A stretch of DNA of 64,000 nucleotides from Apostichopus japonicus (taxonomy: Eukaryota > Echinodermata > Holothuroidea > Aspidochirotida > Stichopodidae), in assembly GCF_037975245.1 (NCBI RefSeq), contig NC_092572.1, positions 32,337,989 through 32,401,988 of the forward strand, read 5' to 3'. Below, one piece after another: positions 11,950 through 28,200 of the stretch (its first letter is position 1; every line of letters starts with the position of its first letter). The position numbers were made by a program, and so were the translations under genes. The notes under the pieces were generated by a model that saw only the letters and a program-made list of their open reading frames with translations, was not told the DNA's origin and ran no database searches.

Positions 11950-14900
11950 GGTATCGCACATTCGATTTATCGGTACGGCACAATCGATTTATCGGTACCG
12001 CACATTCGATTTATCGGTATCGCACATTCGATTTATCGGTATCGCATATTCGATTTATCGTACCGCACTTTCCATTGATCGGTACCGCACATTCGATTAA
12101 TCGGTCCCGCACAATCGATTTATCGGTACCGCATTTGATTAATCGGTATCGTAAATTCGATTTATCGGTATTGCACTTTCGATTTATCGTTATCGCACAT
12201 TCGATTTATCAGTACCGCACGTTCGATTTATCGGTACAGCACAATCGATTGATCGGTTTCGCACATTTGATTTATTTGTACCGCACAATCCATTTATCGG
12301 TACCGCACAATCGATTTAACGGTACCGCACAATCGATTTATTAGAACCGCACATTCGATTAATCGGTATCGCACAATCGATTGATCAGTAGCGCACATTC
12401 GATTTATCGGTACCGCACATTCGATTTATCGGTACCGCACATTCGATTTATCGGTATTCGATTCAATTAATCGGTATTCGATTCACTTAATCGGTATCGC
12501 ATGTTCGATTTATTGGTACCGCATTTTCGATTTATCGGTACCGCACAATCGATTGATCAGTACCGCACATTCGATTTATCGGTACCGCACATTCGATTTA
12601 TCGGTACCGCACAATCGATTTATTTGTACCGCACATTCTATTAATCGGTATCGCACGTCCAATTTATCGGAACCGCACTTTCTATTCATCGGTACCGCAC
12701 ATTCGATTAACTATTTCGGTATCGTAAATTCAATTTATCGGTATCGCATATTCGATTTATTGGTATCGCACATTCGATTTATCGGTACAACACATTGGAT
12801 TTATCGGTACCGCACATTATATTTATCGGTATCGCACATTCGACTTATCGGTGTCGCATAATCGACCTATTGGTACCGAATTTTCGATTAATTGGAACCG
12901 TTTATTCGATTTATCGGTATCGCACATTCGATAAACCGGTATCGCATGTTCGATTTTTCGGTATCGCACGTTTGATTTATCGGTATCGCACATTCGATTT
13001 ATCGGTACTTCACATTCGATGTATCGGTACCGCACAATCGATTGATCAGTACCGCACATTCGATTTATCGGTACCGCACATTCGATTTATCGGTACCTCA
13101 CAATCAATTTATTTGTACAGCACATTCTATTAATCGGTATCGCACGTCCAATTTATCGGTACCGCACTTTCTATTCATCGGTACCGCACATTCGATTAAC
13201 TATTTCGGTATCGTAAATTCGATTTATCGGTACCGCACATTCGATTTATCGGTATCGCATATTCGATTTATTGGTATCGCACATTCGATTTATCGGTACA
13301 ACACATTGGATTTATCGGTACCGCACATAATATTTATCGGTATCGCACATTCGACTTATCGGTGTCGCATAATCGACCTATTGGTACCGAATTTTCGATT
13401 AATTGGAACCGTTTATTCGATTTATCGGTATCGCACATTCGATAAACAGGTATCGCATGTTCGATTTTTCGGTATTGCACGTTTGATTTATCGGTATCGC
13501 ACGTTCGATTTATCGGTACCGCACATTCGATTTATCGGTACCGCACATCGATTAATCGGTATCGCACATTCGATTTATCGGTACGGCAAAATCGATTTAT
13601 CGGTACCGCACATTCGATTTATCGGTATCGCACATTCGATTTATCGGTATCGCATATTCGATTTATCGTACCGCACTTTCCATTGATCGGTACCGCATAA
13701 TCGATTTATCGGTACAGCACAATCGATTTATCAGTATCGCACATTCGATTAACCGGTTTCGCACATTCGATTTATCGGTACAGCACAATCGATTGATCGT
13801 TTTCGCACATTTGATTTATTTGTACCGCACAATCCATTTATCGGTACCGCACAATCTATTTATCGGTACCGCACAATCGATTTATTAGTACCGCACATTC
13901 GATTAATCGGTACCGCACAATCGATTGATCAGTACCGCACATTCGATTCATCGGTACCGCACATTCCATTTATCGGTACCGCACATTCCATTTATCGGTA
14001 TTCGATTCAATTAATCGGTATTCGATTCAATTAATCGGTACCGCATGTTCGATATATCGGTACCGCATTTTCGATTTATCGGTACCGCACAATCGATTGA
14101 TCGGTACCGCACATTCGATTTATCGGTACTTCACAATCGATTTATCGGTACCGCACAATCGATTGATCAGTACCGCACATTCGATTAATCGGTACTTCAC
14201 ATTCGATTTATCGGTACCGCACAATAGATTGATCAGTACCGCACATTCAATTTATCGGTACCGCACATTCGATTTATCGGTACCTCACAATCAATTTATT
14301 TGTACCGCACATTCTATTAATCGGTATCGCACGTCCAATTTATCGGTACCGCACTTTCTATTCATCGGTACCGCACATTTGATTAACTATTTCGGTATCG
14401 TAAATTCGATTTATCGGTACCGCACATTCGATTTATCGGTATCGCATATTCGATTTATTGGTATCGCACATTCGATTTATCGGTACAACACATTGGATTT
14501 ATCGGTACCGCACATTATATTTATCGGTATCGTACATTCGACTTATCGGTGTCGCATAATCGACCTATCGGTACCGAATTTTCGATTAATTGGAACCGTT
14601 TATTCGAAATATCGGTACCGCACATTCGATAAACCGGTATCGCATGTTCGATTTATCGGTATCGCACGATTGATTTATCGGTATCGCACGTTCGATTTAT
14701 CGGTACCGCACATTCGATTTATCGGTACGGCACAACCAATTTATCGGTACCGCACATTCGATTTATCGGTATCGCACATTCGATTTATCGGTATCGCATA
14801 TTCGATTTATCGTACCGCACTTTCCATTGATCGGTACCGCATAATCGATTTATCGGTAACGCACAATTGATTTATCGGTACCACAATACGAATTAATCGG

Positions 14901-17120
14901 TCTCGCACATTCGATTTATCGGTACCGCACAATCGATTAATCGGTATCGCACATTCGATTTATCGGTAACGCACAATTGATTTATCGGTACCACAATTCG
15001 AATTAATCGGTATCGCACATTCGATTTATCGGTACGGCACAATCGATTTATCGGTACCGCACATTCGATTTATCGGTATCGCACATTCGATTTATCGGTA
15101 TCGCATATTCGATTTATCGTACCGCACTTTCCATTGATCGGTACCGCACATTCGATTAATCGGTCCCGCACAATCGATTTATCGGTACCGCATTTGATTA
15201 ATCGGTATCGTAAATTCGATTTATCGGTATTGCACTTTCGATTTATCGTTATCGCACATTCGATTTATCAGTACCGCACGTTCGATTTATCGGTACAGCA
15301 CAATCGATTGATCGGTTTCGCACATTTGATTTATTTGTACCGCACAATCCATTTATCGGTACCGCACAATCGATTTAACGGTACCGCACAATCGATTTAT
15401 TAGAACCGCACATTCGATTAATCGGTATCGCACAATCGATTGATCAGTAGCGCACATTCGATTTATCGGTACCGCACATTCGATTTATCGGTACCGCACA
15501 TTCGATTTATCGGTATTCGATTCAATTAATCGGTATTCGATTCACTTAATCGGTATCGCATGTTCGATTTATTGGTACCGCATTTTCGATTTATCGGTAC
15601 CGCACAATCGATTGATCAGTACCGCACATTCGATTTATCGGTACCGCACATTCGATTTATCGGTACCGCACAATCGATTTATTTGTACCGCACATTCTAT
15701 TAATCGGTATCGCACGTCCAATTTATCGGAACCGCACTTTCTATTCATCGGTACCGCACATTCGATTAACTATTTCGGTATCGTAAATTCAATTTATCGG
15801 TATCGCATATTCGATTTATTGGTATCGCACATTCGATTTATCGGTACAACACATTGGATTTATCGGTACCGCACATTATATTTATCGGTATCGCACATTC
15901 GACTTATCGGTGTCGCATAATCGACCTATTGGTACCGAATTTTCGATTAATTGGAACCGTTTATTCGATTTATCGGTATCGCACAATCGATTTATTAGTA
16001 CCGCACATTCGATTAATCGGTACCGCACAATCGATTGATCAGTACCGCACATTCGATTCATCGGTACCGCACATTCCATTTATCGGTACCGCACATTCCA
16101 TTTATCGGTATTCGATTCAATTAATCGGTATTCGATTCAATTAATCGGTACCGCATGTTCGATATATCGGTACCGCATTTTCGATTTATCGGTACCGCAC
16201 AATCGATTGATCGGTACCGCACATTCGATTTATCGGTACTTCACAATCGATTTATCGGTACCGCACAATCGATTGATCAGTACCGCACATTCGATTTATC
16301 GGTACTTCACATTCGATTTATCGGTACCGCACAATAGATTGATCAGTACCGCACATTCAATTTATCGGTACCGCACATTCGATTTATCGGTACCTCACAA
16401 TCAATTTATTTGTACCGCACATTCTATTAATCGGTATCGCACGTCCAATTTATCGGTACCGCACTTTCTATTCATCGGTACCGCACATTTGATTAACTAT
16501 TTCGGTATCGTAAATTCGATTTATCGGTACCGCACATTCGATTTATCGGTATCGCATATTCGATTTATTGGTATCGCACATTCGATTTATCGGTACAACA
16601 CATTGGATTTATCGGTACCGCACATTATATTTATCGGTATCGTACATTCGACTTATCGGTGTCGCATAATCGACCTATCGGTACCGAATTTTCGATTAAT
16701 TGGAACCGTTTATTCGAAATATCGGTACCGCACATTCGATAAACCGGTATCGCATGTTCGATTTATCGGTATCGCACGATTGATTTATCGGTATCGCACG
16801 TTCGATTTATCGGTACCGCACATTCGATTTATCGGTACGGCACAATCAATTTATCGGTACCGCACATTCGATTTATCGGTATCGCACATTCGATTTATCG
16901 GTATCGCATATTCGATTTATCGTACCGCACTTTCCATTGATCGGTACCGCATAATCGATTTATCGGTAACGCACAATTGATTTATCGGTACCACAATACG
17001 AATTAATCGGTCTCGCACATTCGATTTATCGGTACCGCACAATCGATTAATCGGTATCGCACATTCGATTTATCGGTAACGCACAATTGATTTATCGGTA
17101 CCACAATTCGAATTAATCGG
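11950..17120. repeat. Mosaic higher-order duplications, 3059-bp and 2110-bp offsets
   Basis: About 11950-12925 recurs at about 15009-15984 (offset 3059), and about 13873-15010 recurs at about 15983-17120 (offset 2110). The two source segments are not adjacent, but their copies are joined at about 15984. That junction is what unequal exchange or a deletion between near-identical monomers would leave. Copies differ at only a few positions. Confidence 0.8.
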
Positions 17121-17149
17121 TCTCGCACATTCGATTTATCGGTACCGCA

Positions 17150-20100
17150 CAATCGATTTATCGGTACCGCTTATTCGATAAATCGGTACCGCACAATCGA
17201 ATAATCGGTACCGCACATTCGATTTATCGGTATCGTTAATTCATTTTTATCGGTATCACGCATTCGATTTATCGGTCCCGCACAGTCGATTTATCGGTAC
17301 CGCATTTGATTAATCGGTATCGTAAATTCGATTTATCGGTATTGCACTTTCGATTTATCGTTATCGCACATTTGATTTATAGGTACCGCACAATCGATTT
17401 ATCGGTATTCGATTCGATTAATAGGTATCGCAGGTTCAATTTATCGGTACCGCACTTTCGATTTATCGGAATCGCACAATCGATTTATTTGTACCGCACA
17501 TTCTATTAATCGGTATCGCACGTTCGATTTATCGGTACCGCACTTCTTTTTATCGGTACCGCACATTCAATTAATCGGTATCGTAAATTCGATTTATCGT
17601 AATCGCACATTCGATTTATCGGTATCTCACATTCGATTGATCGGTAACGTAAATTCGATTAATCGGTATCGCACGTTCGATTTATCGGTACCGCATTTTC
17701 GATTGATCGGTACCGCACAATCGATTTATCGGTACCGCACAATCGATTTATCGGTACCGCACATTCTATTTATCGGTACCGCACAATCGTTTTATCGGTA
17801 CCGCATTTGATTTCACGGTATCGTAAATTCAATTTATCGGTACTGCACTTTCGATTTATCGTTATCGCACAATCGATTTATCGGTATTCGATTCGATTAA
17901 TCGGTATCGCAGGTTCTATTTATCTGTACCGAACCTTTCGATTTATCGGTACCGCACAATCGATTTATCGGTCCCGCACAATCGATATATCGGTACCGCA
18001 CATTCGATTGATCGGTATCGCACATTCTATTTATAGGTATCGTAAATTTGATTTATCGGTACCGCAAATTTGATTTATCGGTAACGCAGATTCGATTAAT
18101 CGGTATCGCACGTTCCATTTATCGGTACCGCATTTTCGATTGATCGGTACGGCACAATCGAATTATCGGTACCGCACAATCGATTTATCGGTAACGCACA
18201 TTCTATTTATCGGTACCGCACAATCGATTTATCGGTACCGCATTTGATTTCACGGTATCGTAAATTCAATTTATCGGTACTGCACTTTCGATTTATCGTT
18301 ATCGCACATTCTATTTATAGGTACCGCACAATCGATTTATCGGTACCGCACATTCGATTAATCGGTACCGCACTTCTATTTATCGGTACCGCACATTCCA
18401 TTAATCGGTATCGTAAATTCGATTTATCGTAATCGCACATTCGATTTATCGGTATCGCACATTAGATTTATCGGTAACGCAGATTCGAATAATCGGTATC
18501 GCACGTTCGATTTATCGGTACCGCATTTTCAATTGATCGGTACCGCACAATCGATTGATCGGTACCGCACAATCGATTTATCGGTACCGCACATTCTATT
18601 TATCGGTACCGCACAATCGATTTATCGGTACCGCACAATCGATTTATCGGTACCGCACAATCGATTTATCGGTATTCGATTCGATTAATCGGTATCGCAG
18701 GTTCTATTTATCGGTACCGAACCTTTTGATTTATAGGTATCGCACATTCGATTATCGGTACCGCGCAATCGATTTATCCGTACAGCACTTTCGATTTATC
18801 GGTACCGCATATTTGAAATATCGGTATCGTAAATTCAATTTATCGGTATCGCACATTCGATTTATCGATATCGCACATTCGACTTATCGGTACCGCACAT
18901 TCGATTTATCGGTACCGCATATCTATTAATCGGTATCGAACATTCGATTTATCGGTACCGAACAATCGATTGATCGGTAACGCACATTCGATTTATCGGT
19001 ACCGCACATTCCATTTATCGGTACCGCACATTCCATTTATCGGTACCGCACATTTCGATTAATCGGTTTCGTATATTCGATTTATCGGTATCGCACATTC
19101 GATTAACCGGTATCGCACGTTCGATTTATCGTTACTGCACATTCGATTAATCGGTACCGCACATTCGATTTACCGGTTCCGCACTATCGATATATCGGTA
19201 CCGCACAATCGATTCATCTGTATCGCACTTTATATTGATCGGTACCGCATAATCGATATATAGGTACAGCACAATGGATTTATCAGTACCGCACATTCGA
19301 TTAATCGGTTTCGTATATTCGATTTATCGGTATCGCACATTCGATTAACCGGGATCGCACGTTCGATTTATCGGTATCGCACGTTCGATAATCGTTACTG
19401 CACATTCGTTTAATCGGTACCGCACATTCGATTTACCGGTTCCGCACTATCGATTTATTAGTACCGTACATTCGATTAATCGGTATCGCACGTTGAATTT
19501 ATCGGTACTGCACTTTCTATTTATCGGTACCGCACACATTCGATTAATCGATATCGTAAATTCGATTTATCGGTATCGCACATTCGATTAATCGGTATCG
19601 CACATTCGATTTATCGGTAACGCACAATTGATTTATCGGTACCACAATACGAATTAATCGGTCTCGCACATTCGATTTATCGGTACCGCACAATCGATTT
19701 ATCGGTACCGCTTATTCGATAAATCGGTACCGCACAATCGAATAATCGGTACCGCACATTCGATTTATCGGTATCGTTAATTCATTTTTATCGGTATCAC
19801 GCATTCGATTTATCGGTCCCGCACAGTCGATTTATCGGTACCGCATTTGATTAATCGGTATCGTAAATTCGATTTATCGGTATTGCACTTTCGATTTATC
19901 GTTATCGCACATTTGATTTATAGGTACCGCACATTCGATTTATCGGTACCGCACAATCGATTTATCGGTATTCGATTCGATTAATCGGTATCGCAGGTTC
20001 TATTATCGGTACCGAACCTTTCGATTTATCGGTACAGCACAATCGATTTATCACTATCGCACATTCGATTAACCGGTTTCGCACGTTCGATTTATCGTTA

Positions 20101-23100
20101 CCGCACATCCCATTTATCGGTACCGCACATTCCATTTATCGGTATCGCAATTCGATTAATCGGTATCGCACATTCGATTTATTGGTCCCGCACAATCGAT
20201 TTATCGTTACCGCACATTCTATTTATCGTTACCGCACACGATATATAGTTTACGCACATTCGATTTATCGGTCCCGCACAATCGATATATCGGTACCGCA
20301 CATTCGATTGATCGGTATCGCACATTCTATTCATAGGTATCGTAAATTCGATTTATCGGTACCGCAAATTTGATTTATCGGTATCGCACATTCGATTATC
20401 GGTCCCGCACAATCGATTTATCGGTACAACACTTTCGATTTATCGGTACCGCACATTTGAAATATCGGTATCGTAAATTCAATTTATCGGTATCGCACAT
20501 TCGATTTATCGATATCGCACATTCGACTTATCGGTACCGTACATTCGATTTATCGGTACCGCATATCTATTAATCGGTATCGAACATTCGATTTATCGGT
20601 ACCGAACAATCGATTGATCGGTACCGCTTATTCGATAAATCGGTACCGCACAATCGAATAATCGGTACCGCACATTCGATTTATCGGTATCGTTAATTCA
20701 TTTTTATCGGTATCACGCATTCGATTTATCCTTCCCGCACAGTCGATTTATCGGTACCGCATTTGATTAATCGGTATCGTAAATTCGATTTATCGGTATT
20801 GCACTTTCGATTTATCGTTATCGCACATTTGATTTATAGGTACCGCACATTCGATTTATCGGTACCGCACAATCGATTTATCGGTATTCGATTCGATTAA
20901 TCGGTATCGCAGGTTCTATTATCGGTACCGAACCTTTCGATTTATCGGTACAGCACAATCGATTTATCACTATCGCACATTCGATTAACCGGTTTCGCAC
21001 GTTCGATTTATCGTTACCGCACATCCCATTTATCGGTACCGCACATTCCATTTATCGGTATCGCAATTCGATTAATCGGTATCGCACATTCGATTTATTG
21101 GTCCCGCACAATCGATTTATCGTTACCGCACATTCTATTTATCGTTACCGCACACGATATATAGTTTACGCACATTCGATTTATCGGTCCCGCACAATCG
21201 ATATATCGGTACCGCACATTCGATTGATCGGTATCGCACATTCTATTCATAGGTATCGTAAATTCGATTTATCGGTACCGCAAATTTGATTTATCGGTAT
21301 CGCACATTCGATTATCGGTCCCGCACAATCGATTTATCGGTACAACACTTTCGATTTATCGGTACCGCACATTTGAAATATCGGTATCGTAAATTCAATT
21401 TATCGGTATCGCACATTCGATTTATCGATATCGCACATTCGACTTATCGGTACCGTACATTCGATTTATCGGTACCGCATATCTATTAATCGGTATCGAA
21501 CATTCGATTTATCGGTACCGAACAATCGATTGATCGGTACCGCTTATTCGATAAATCGGTACCGCACAATCGAATAATCGGTACCGCACATTCGATTTAT
21601 CGGTATCGTTAATTCATTTTTATCGGTATCACGCATTCGATTTATCCTTCCCGCACAGTCGATTTATCGGTACCGCATTTGATTAATCGGTATCGTAAAT
21701 TCGATTTATCGGTATTGCACTTTCGATTTATCGTTATCGCACATTTGATTTATAGGTACCGCACATTCGATTTATCGGTATTCGATTCGATTAATAGGTA
21801 TCGCAGGTTCAATTTATCGGTACCGCACTTTCGATTTATCGGAATCGCACAATCGATTTATTTGTACCGCACATTCTATTAATCGGTATCGCACGTTCGA
21901 TTTATCGGTACCGCACTTCTTTTTATCGGTACCGCACATTCAATTAATCGGTATCGTAAATTCGATTTATCGTAATCGCACATTCGATTTATCGGTATCT
22001 CACATTCGATTGATCGGTAACGTAAATTCGATTAATCGGTATCGCACGTTCGATTTATCGGTACCGCATTTTCGATTGATCGGTACCGCACAATCGATTT
22101 ATCGGTACCGCACAATCGATTTATCGGTACCGCACATTCTATTTATCGGTACCGCACAATCGTTTTATCGGTACCGCATTTGATTTCACGGTATCGTAAA
22201 TTCAATTTATCGGTACTGCACTTTCGATTTATCGTTATCGCACAATCGATTTATCGGTATTCGATTCGATTAATCGGTATCGCAGGTTCTATTTATCTGT
22301 ACCGAACCTTTCGATTTATCGGTACCGCACAATCGATTTATCGGTCCCGCACAATCGATATATCGGTACCGCACATTCGATTGATCGGTATCGCACATTC
22401 TATTTATAGGTATCGTAAATTTGATTTATCGGTACCGCAAATTTGATTTATCGGTAACGCAGATTCGATTAATCGGTATCGCACGTTCCATTTATCGGTA
22501 CCGCATTTTCGATTGATCGGTACGGCACAATCGAATTATCGGTACCGCACAATCGATTTATCGGTAACGCACATTCTATTTATCGGTACCGCACAATCGA
22601 TTTATCGGTACCGCATTTGATTTCACGGTATCGTAAATTCAATTTATCGGTACTGCACTTTCGATTTATCGTTATCGCACATTCTATTTATAGGTACCGC
22701 ACAATCGATTTATCGGTACCGCACATTCGATTAATCGGTACCGCACTTCTATTTATCGGTACCGCACATTCCATTAATCGGTATCGTAAATTCGATTTAT
22801 CGTAATCGCACATTCGATTTATCGGTATCGCACATTAGATTTATCGGTAACGCAGATTCGAATAATCGGTATCGCACGTTCGATTTATCGGTACCGCATT
22901 TTCAATTGATCGGTACCGCACAATCGATTGATCGGTACCGCACAATCGATTTATCGGTACCGCACATTCTATTTATCGGTACCGCACAATCGATTTATCG
23001 GTACCGCACAATCGATTTATCGGTACCGCACAATCGATTTATCGGTATTCGATTCGATTAATCGGTATCGCAGGTTCTATTTATCGGTACCGAACCTTTT

Positions 23101-25295
23101 GATTTATAGGTATCGCACATTCGATTATCGGTACCGCGCAATCGATTTATCCGTACAGCACTATCGATTTATCGGTACCGCATATTTGAAATATCGGTAT
23201 CGTAAATTCAATTTATCGGTATCGCACATTCGATTTATCGATATCGCACATTCGACTTATCGGTACCGCACATTCGATTTATCGGTACCGCATATCTATT
23301 AATCGGTATCGAACATTCGATTTATCGGTACCGAACAATCGATTGATCGGTAACGCACATTCGATTTATCGGTACCGCACATTCCATTTATCGGTACCGC
23401 ACATTCCATTTATCGGTACCGCACATTTCGATTAATCGGTTTCGTATATTCGATTTATCGGTATCGCACATTCGATTAACCGGTATCGCACGTTCGATTT
23501 ATCGTTACTGCACATTCGATTAATCGGTACCGCACAATCGATTCATCTGTATCGCACTTTATATTGATCGGTACCGCATAATCGATATATAGGTACAGCA
23601 CAATGGATTTATCAGTACCGCACATTCGATTAATCGGTTTCGTATATTCGATTTATCGGTATCGCACATTCGATTAACCGGGATCGCACGTTCGATTTAT
23701 CGGTATCGCACGTTCGATAATCGTTACTGCACATTCGTTTAATCGGTACCGCACATTCGATTTACCGGTTCCGCACTATCGATTTATTAGTACCGTACAT
23801 TCGATTAATCGGTATCGCACGTTGGATTTATCGGTACTGCACTTTCTATTTATCGGTACCGCACACATTCGATTAATCGATATCGTAAATTCGATTTATC
23901 GGTATCGCACATTCGATTAATCGGTATCGCACATTCGATTTATCGGTAACGCACAATTGATTTATCGGTACCACAATACGAATTAATCGGTCTCGCACAT
24001 TCGATTTATCGGTACCGCACAATCGATTTATCGGTACCGCTTATTCGATAAATCGGTACCGCACAATCGAATAATCGGTACCGCACATTCGATTTATCGG
24101 TATCGTTAATTCATTTTTATCGGTATCACGCATTCGATTTATCGGTCCCGCACAGTCGATTTATCGGTACCGCATTTGATTAATCGGTATCGTAAATTCG
24201 ATTTTTCGGTATTGCACTTTCGATTTATCGTTATCGCACATTTGATTTATAGGTACCGCACATTCGATTTATCGGTACCGCACAATCGATTTATCGGTAT
24301 TCGATTCGATTAATCGGTATCGCAGGTTCTATTATCGGTACCGAACCTTTCGATTTATCGGTACAGCACAATCGATTTATCAGTATCGCACATTCGATTA
24401 ACCGGTTTCGCACGTTCGATTTATCGTTACCGCACATCCCATTTATCGGTACCGCACATTCCATTTATCGGTATCGCAATTCGATTAATCGGTATCGCAC
24501 ATTCGATTTATTGGTCCCGCACAATCGATTTATCGTTACCGCACATTCTATTTATCGTTACCGCACACGATATATAGTTTACGCACATTCGATTTATCGG
24601 TCCCGCACAATCGATATATCGGTACCGCACATTCGATTGATCGGTATCGCACATTCTATTCATAGGTATCGTAAATTCGATTTATCGGTACCGCAAATTT
24701 GATTTATCGGTATCGCACATTCGATTATCGGTCCCGCACAATCGATTTATCGGTACAGCACTTTCGATTTATCGGTACCGCACATTTGAAATATCGGTAT
24801 CGTAAATTCAATTTATCGGTATCGCACATTCGATTTATCGATATCGCACATTCGACTTATCGGTACCGCACATTCGATTTATCGGTACCGCATATCTATT
24901 AATCGGTATCGAACATTCGATTTATCGGTACCGAACAATCGATTGATCGGTACCGCTTATTCGATAAATCGGTACCGCACAATCGAATAATCGGTACCGC
25001 ACATTCGATTTATCGGTATCGTTAATTCATTTTTATCGGTATCACGCATTCGATTTATCCTTCCCGCACAGTCGATTTATCGGTACCGCATTTGATTAAT
25101 CGGTATCGTAAATTCGATTTATCGGTATTGCACTTTCGATTTATCGTTATCGCACATTTGATTTATAGGTACCGCACATTCGATTTATCGGTATTCGATT
25201 CGATTAATAGGTATCGCAGGTTCAATTTTTCGGTACCGCACTTTCGATTTATCGGAATCGCACAATCGTTTTATTTGTACCGCACATTCTATTAA
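17150..25295. repeat. Large near-identical duplication, 4373-bp offset, with 916-bp tandem sub-repeats
   Basis: About 17150-19140 recurs at about 21523-23513 (offset 4373). The similarity continues at an offset of 4329 up to about 20620 and 24950, because the second copy lacks exactly two monomers (44 bp) near 23525. Inside this, a 916-bp block starting near 19705 is repeated in tandem from about 20621 and begins again near 21537; a further copy starts near 24950. Differences between copies are single bases. Confidence 0.85.
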
Positions 25296-28200
25296 TCGGT
25301 ATCGCACATTCGATTTATCGGTACCGCACTTCTATTTATCGGTACCGCACATTCAATTAATCGGTATCGTCAATTTGATTTATCGTAATCGCACATTCGA
25401 TTTATCGGTAACGCAGATTCGATTAATCGGTATCGCACGTTCCATTTATCGGTACCCCATTTTCGATTGATCGGTACGGCACAATCGAATTATCGGTACC
25501 GCACAATCGATTTCTCGGTACCGCACATTACTTTTATCGGTACCACACAATCGATTTATCGGTACCGCATTTGATTTCACGGTATCGTAAATTCAATTTA
25601 TCGGTACTGCACTTTCGATTTATCGTCATCGCACATTCGATTTATAGGTACCGCATTTCTATTTATCGGTACCGCACATTCGATTAATCGGTACCGCACT
25701 TCTATTTATCGGTACCGCACATTCCATTAATCGGTATCGTAAATTCGATTTATCGTAATCGCACATTCGATTTATCGGTATCGCACATTAGATTTATCGG
25801 TAACGCAGATTCGATTGATCGGTATCGCACGTTCGATTTATCGGTACCGCATTTTCGATTGATCGGTACCGCATATTCGATTTATCGGTACCGCACAATC
25901 GATTTATCGGTACCGCACATTCTATTTATCGGTACCGCACAATCGATTTATCGGTACCGCATTTGATTTCACGGTATCGTAAATTCAATTTATCGGTACT
26001 GCACTTTCGATTTATCGTTATCGCACATTATATTTATCGGTACCGCACATTCGATTTATCGGTACCGCACAATCGATTTATCGGTATTCGATTCGATTAA
26101 TCGGTATCGCAGGTTCTATTTATCGGTACCGAACCTTTCGATTTATCGGTACCGCACAATCGATTTATCGGTCCCGCACAATCGATTTATCCGTACCGCA
26201 TTTCATTTATCGGTATCGTAAATTCGAATTATCGGTATTGCACTTTCGATTTATCGTTATCGCACATTCGATTTATCGGTACCGCACATTCGATTTATCG
26301 GTAACGCATATTCGATTTATCGGTATTCGATTCAAGTAATCGGATTCGATTCAATTAATCGGTATCGCAGGTTCGATTTATCGGTACCTCACATTCGATT
26401 TATAGGTACCGCACAATCGATTGATCAGTATACCGCACATTCGATTTATCGGTACCGCACATTCGATTTATCGGTACCGCACATTCGATTTATCAGTACC
26501 GCACATTCGATTTATCGGTACCGCACATTCAATTCATCGGTATTCGATTCAATTAATCGGTATTCGATTCAGTTAATCGGTATCGCAGGTTCGATTTATC
26601 AGTACCTCACACATTCGATTTATCGGTACCGCACAATCGATTAATCAGTACCGCACATTCGATTTATCGGTACCGCACATTCGATTTATCGGTACCGCAC
26701 AATCGATTTATTTGTACCGCATATTATATTAATCGGTATCGCACGTCCAATTTATCGGTACCGCACTTTCGATTTATCGGTACCGCACAATCGATTTATC
26801 GGTACCGCTTCTTCGATAAATCGGTACCGCACAATCGAATTATCGGTACCGCACATTCGGTTTATCGGTATCGTTAATTCATTTTTATCGGTATCGCGCA
26901 TTCGATTTATCGGTATTCGATTCAAGTAATCGGTATTCGATTCAATTAATCGGTATCGCAGGTTCGATTTATCGGTACCTCACATTCGATTTATAGGTAC
27001 CGCACAATCGATTGATCAGTATACCGCACATTCGATTTATCGGTAACGCACAATCGATTTATCTGTACCGCACATTATATTAATCGGTATCGCACGTCCA
27101 ATTTATCGGTACCGCACATTCGATTTATCGGTACCTCACATTCCATTTATCGGTACCGCAGATTCGATTAATAGGTATCGCAGGTTCGATTTATCGGTAC
27201 CACATTTTCGATTGATCGGTACCGCACAATCGATTGATCGGTCTCGCATATTCGATTTATCGGTGCCGCACAATCGATATATCGATACCGCATACGATAA
27301 ATCTGTACCTCACAATCGAATTATCGGTAGCGCACATTCGATTAATCGGTACCGCACATTCGGTTTATTGGTATCGCACATTCGATTTATCGGTATCGCA
27401 TGATCGATTTATCGGTATCGCACATTCGATTTATCGGTATTGCAATTTGATTAATCGGTATCGCAGGTTCGATCTATCGGTACCGCGCTTTCGATTTATC
27501 GGTATTGCACGTTCGATTTATCGGTATCGTAAATTCGATTTATCGGCACCGCAGATTCTATTAATCGGTATCGCACGTTCGATTTATCGGTACCGCATTT
27601 TCGATTGATCGGTACCGCACAATCGATTTATCGGTACAGCACATTCTATTTATCGGTACCGCACAATCGATTTATCGGTACCGCACATTCGATTTATTGG
27701 TACCGCATATCGATTAATCGGTATCGTATGTTCGATTGATCGGTACCGCATAATCGATTTATCGGTACAGCACAATCGATTTATCAGCACGGCACATTCG
27801 ATTTACCTGTATCGCACGTTTGATTTTTCGGTACCGTACATTCGATTTATCGGTATCGTAATTCCATTTATCGGTATCGCATTTTCGATTTATCGTTATC
27901 GCACATTCGAGTTATCGGTACCGCACATTCGAAATATCGGTACCGAAAATTCCATTTATCGGTACCGCACATTCGATTTATCGGTACCGCACAATCGATT
28001 TATATGTATCGAACTTTCGATTTATCGGTTCCACATATCAATTAATCGGTATCACACCTTCGATATATCGGTACGGCAAAATCGATTTATCGGTATTACA
28101 CATTCGATAAATCGGTATTGCACTTTCATTTGATCGGTACGGCACAATCGATTTATCGGTATGGCACAATTCATTAATCAGTACCGAACATTCGATTTAT

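Noticed and set aside
14097-16980. Open frames of up to 257 codons with a regular 22-residue repeat (also many others between 1 and 32000)
   Set aside because: They are the translation of the 22-bp satellite, which is open in all forward frames in its consensus form. Most start at TTG or GTG, and the same DNA is open in overlapping frames.
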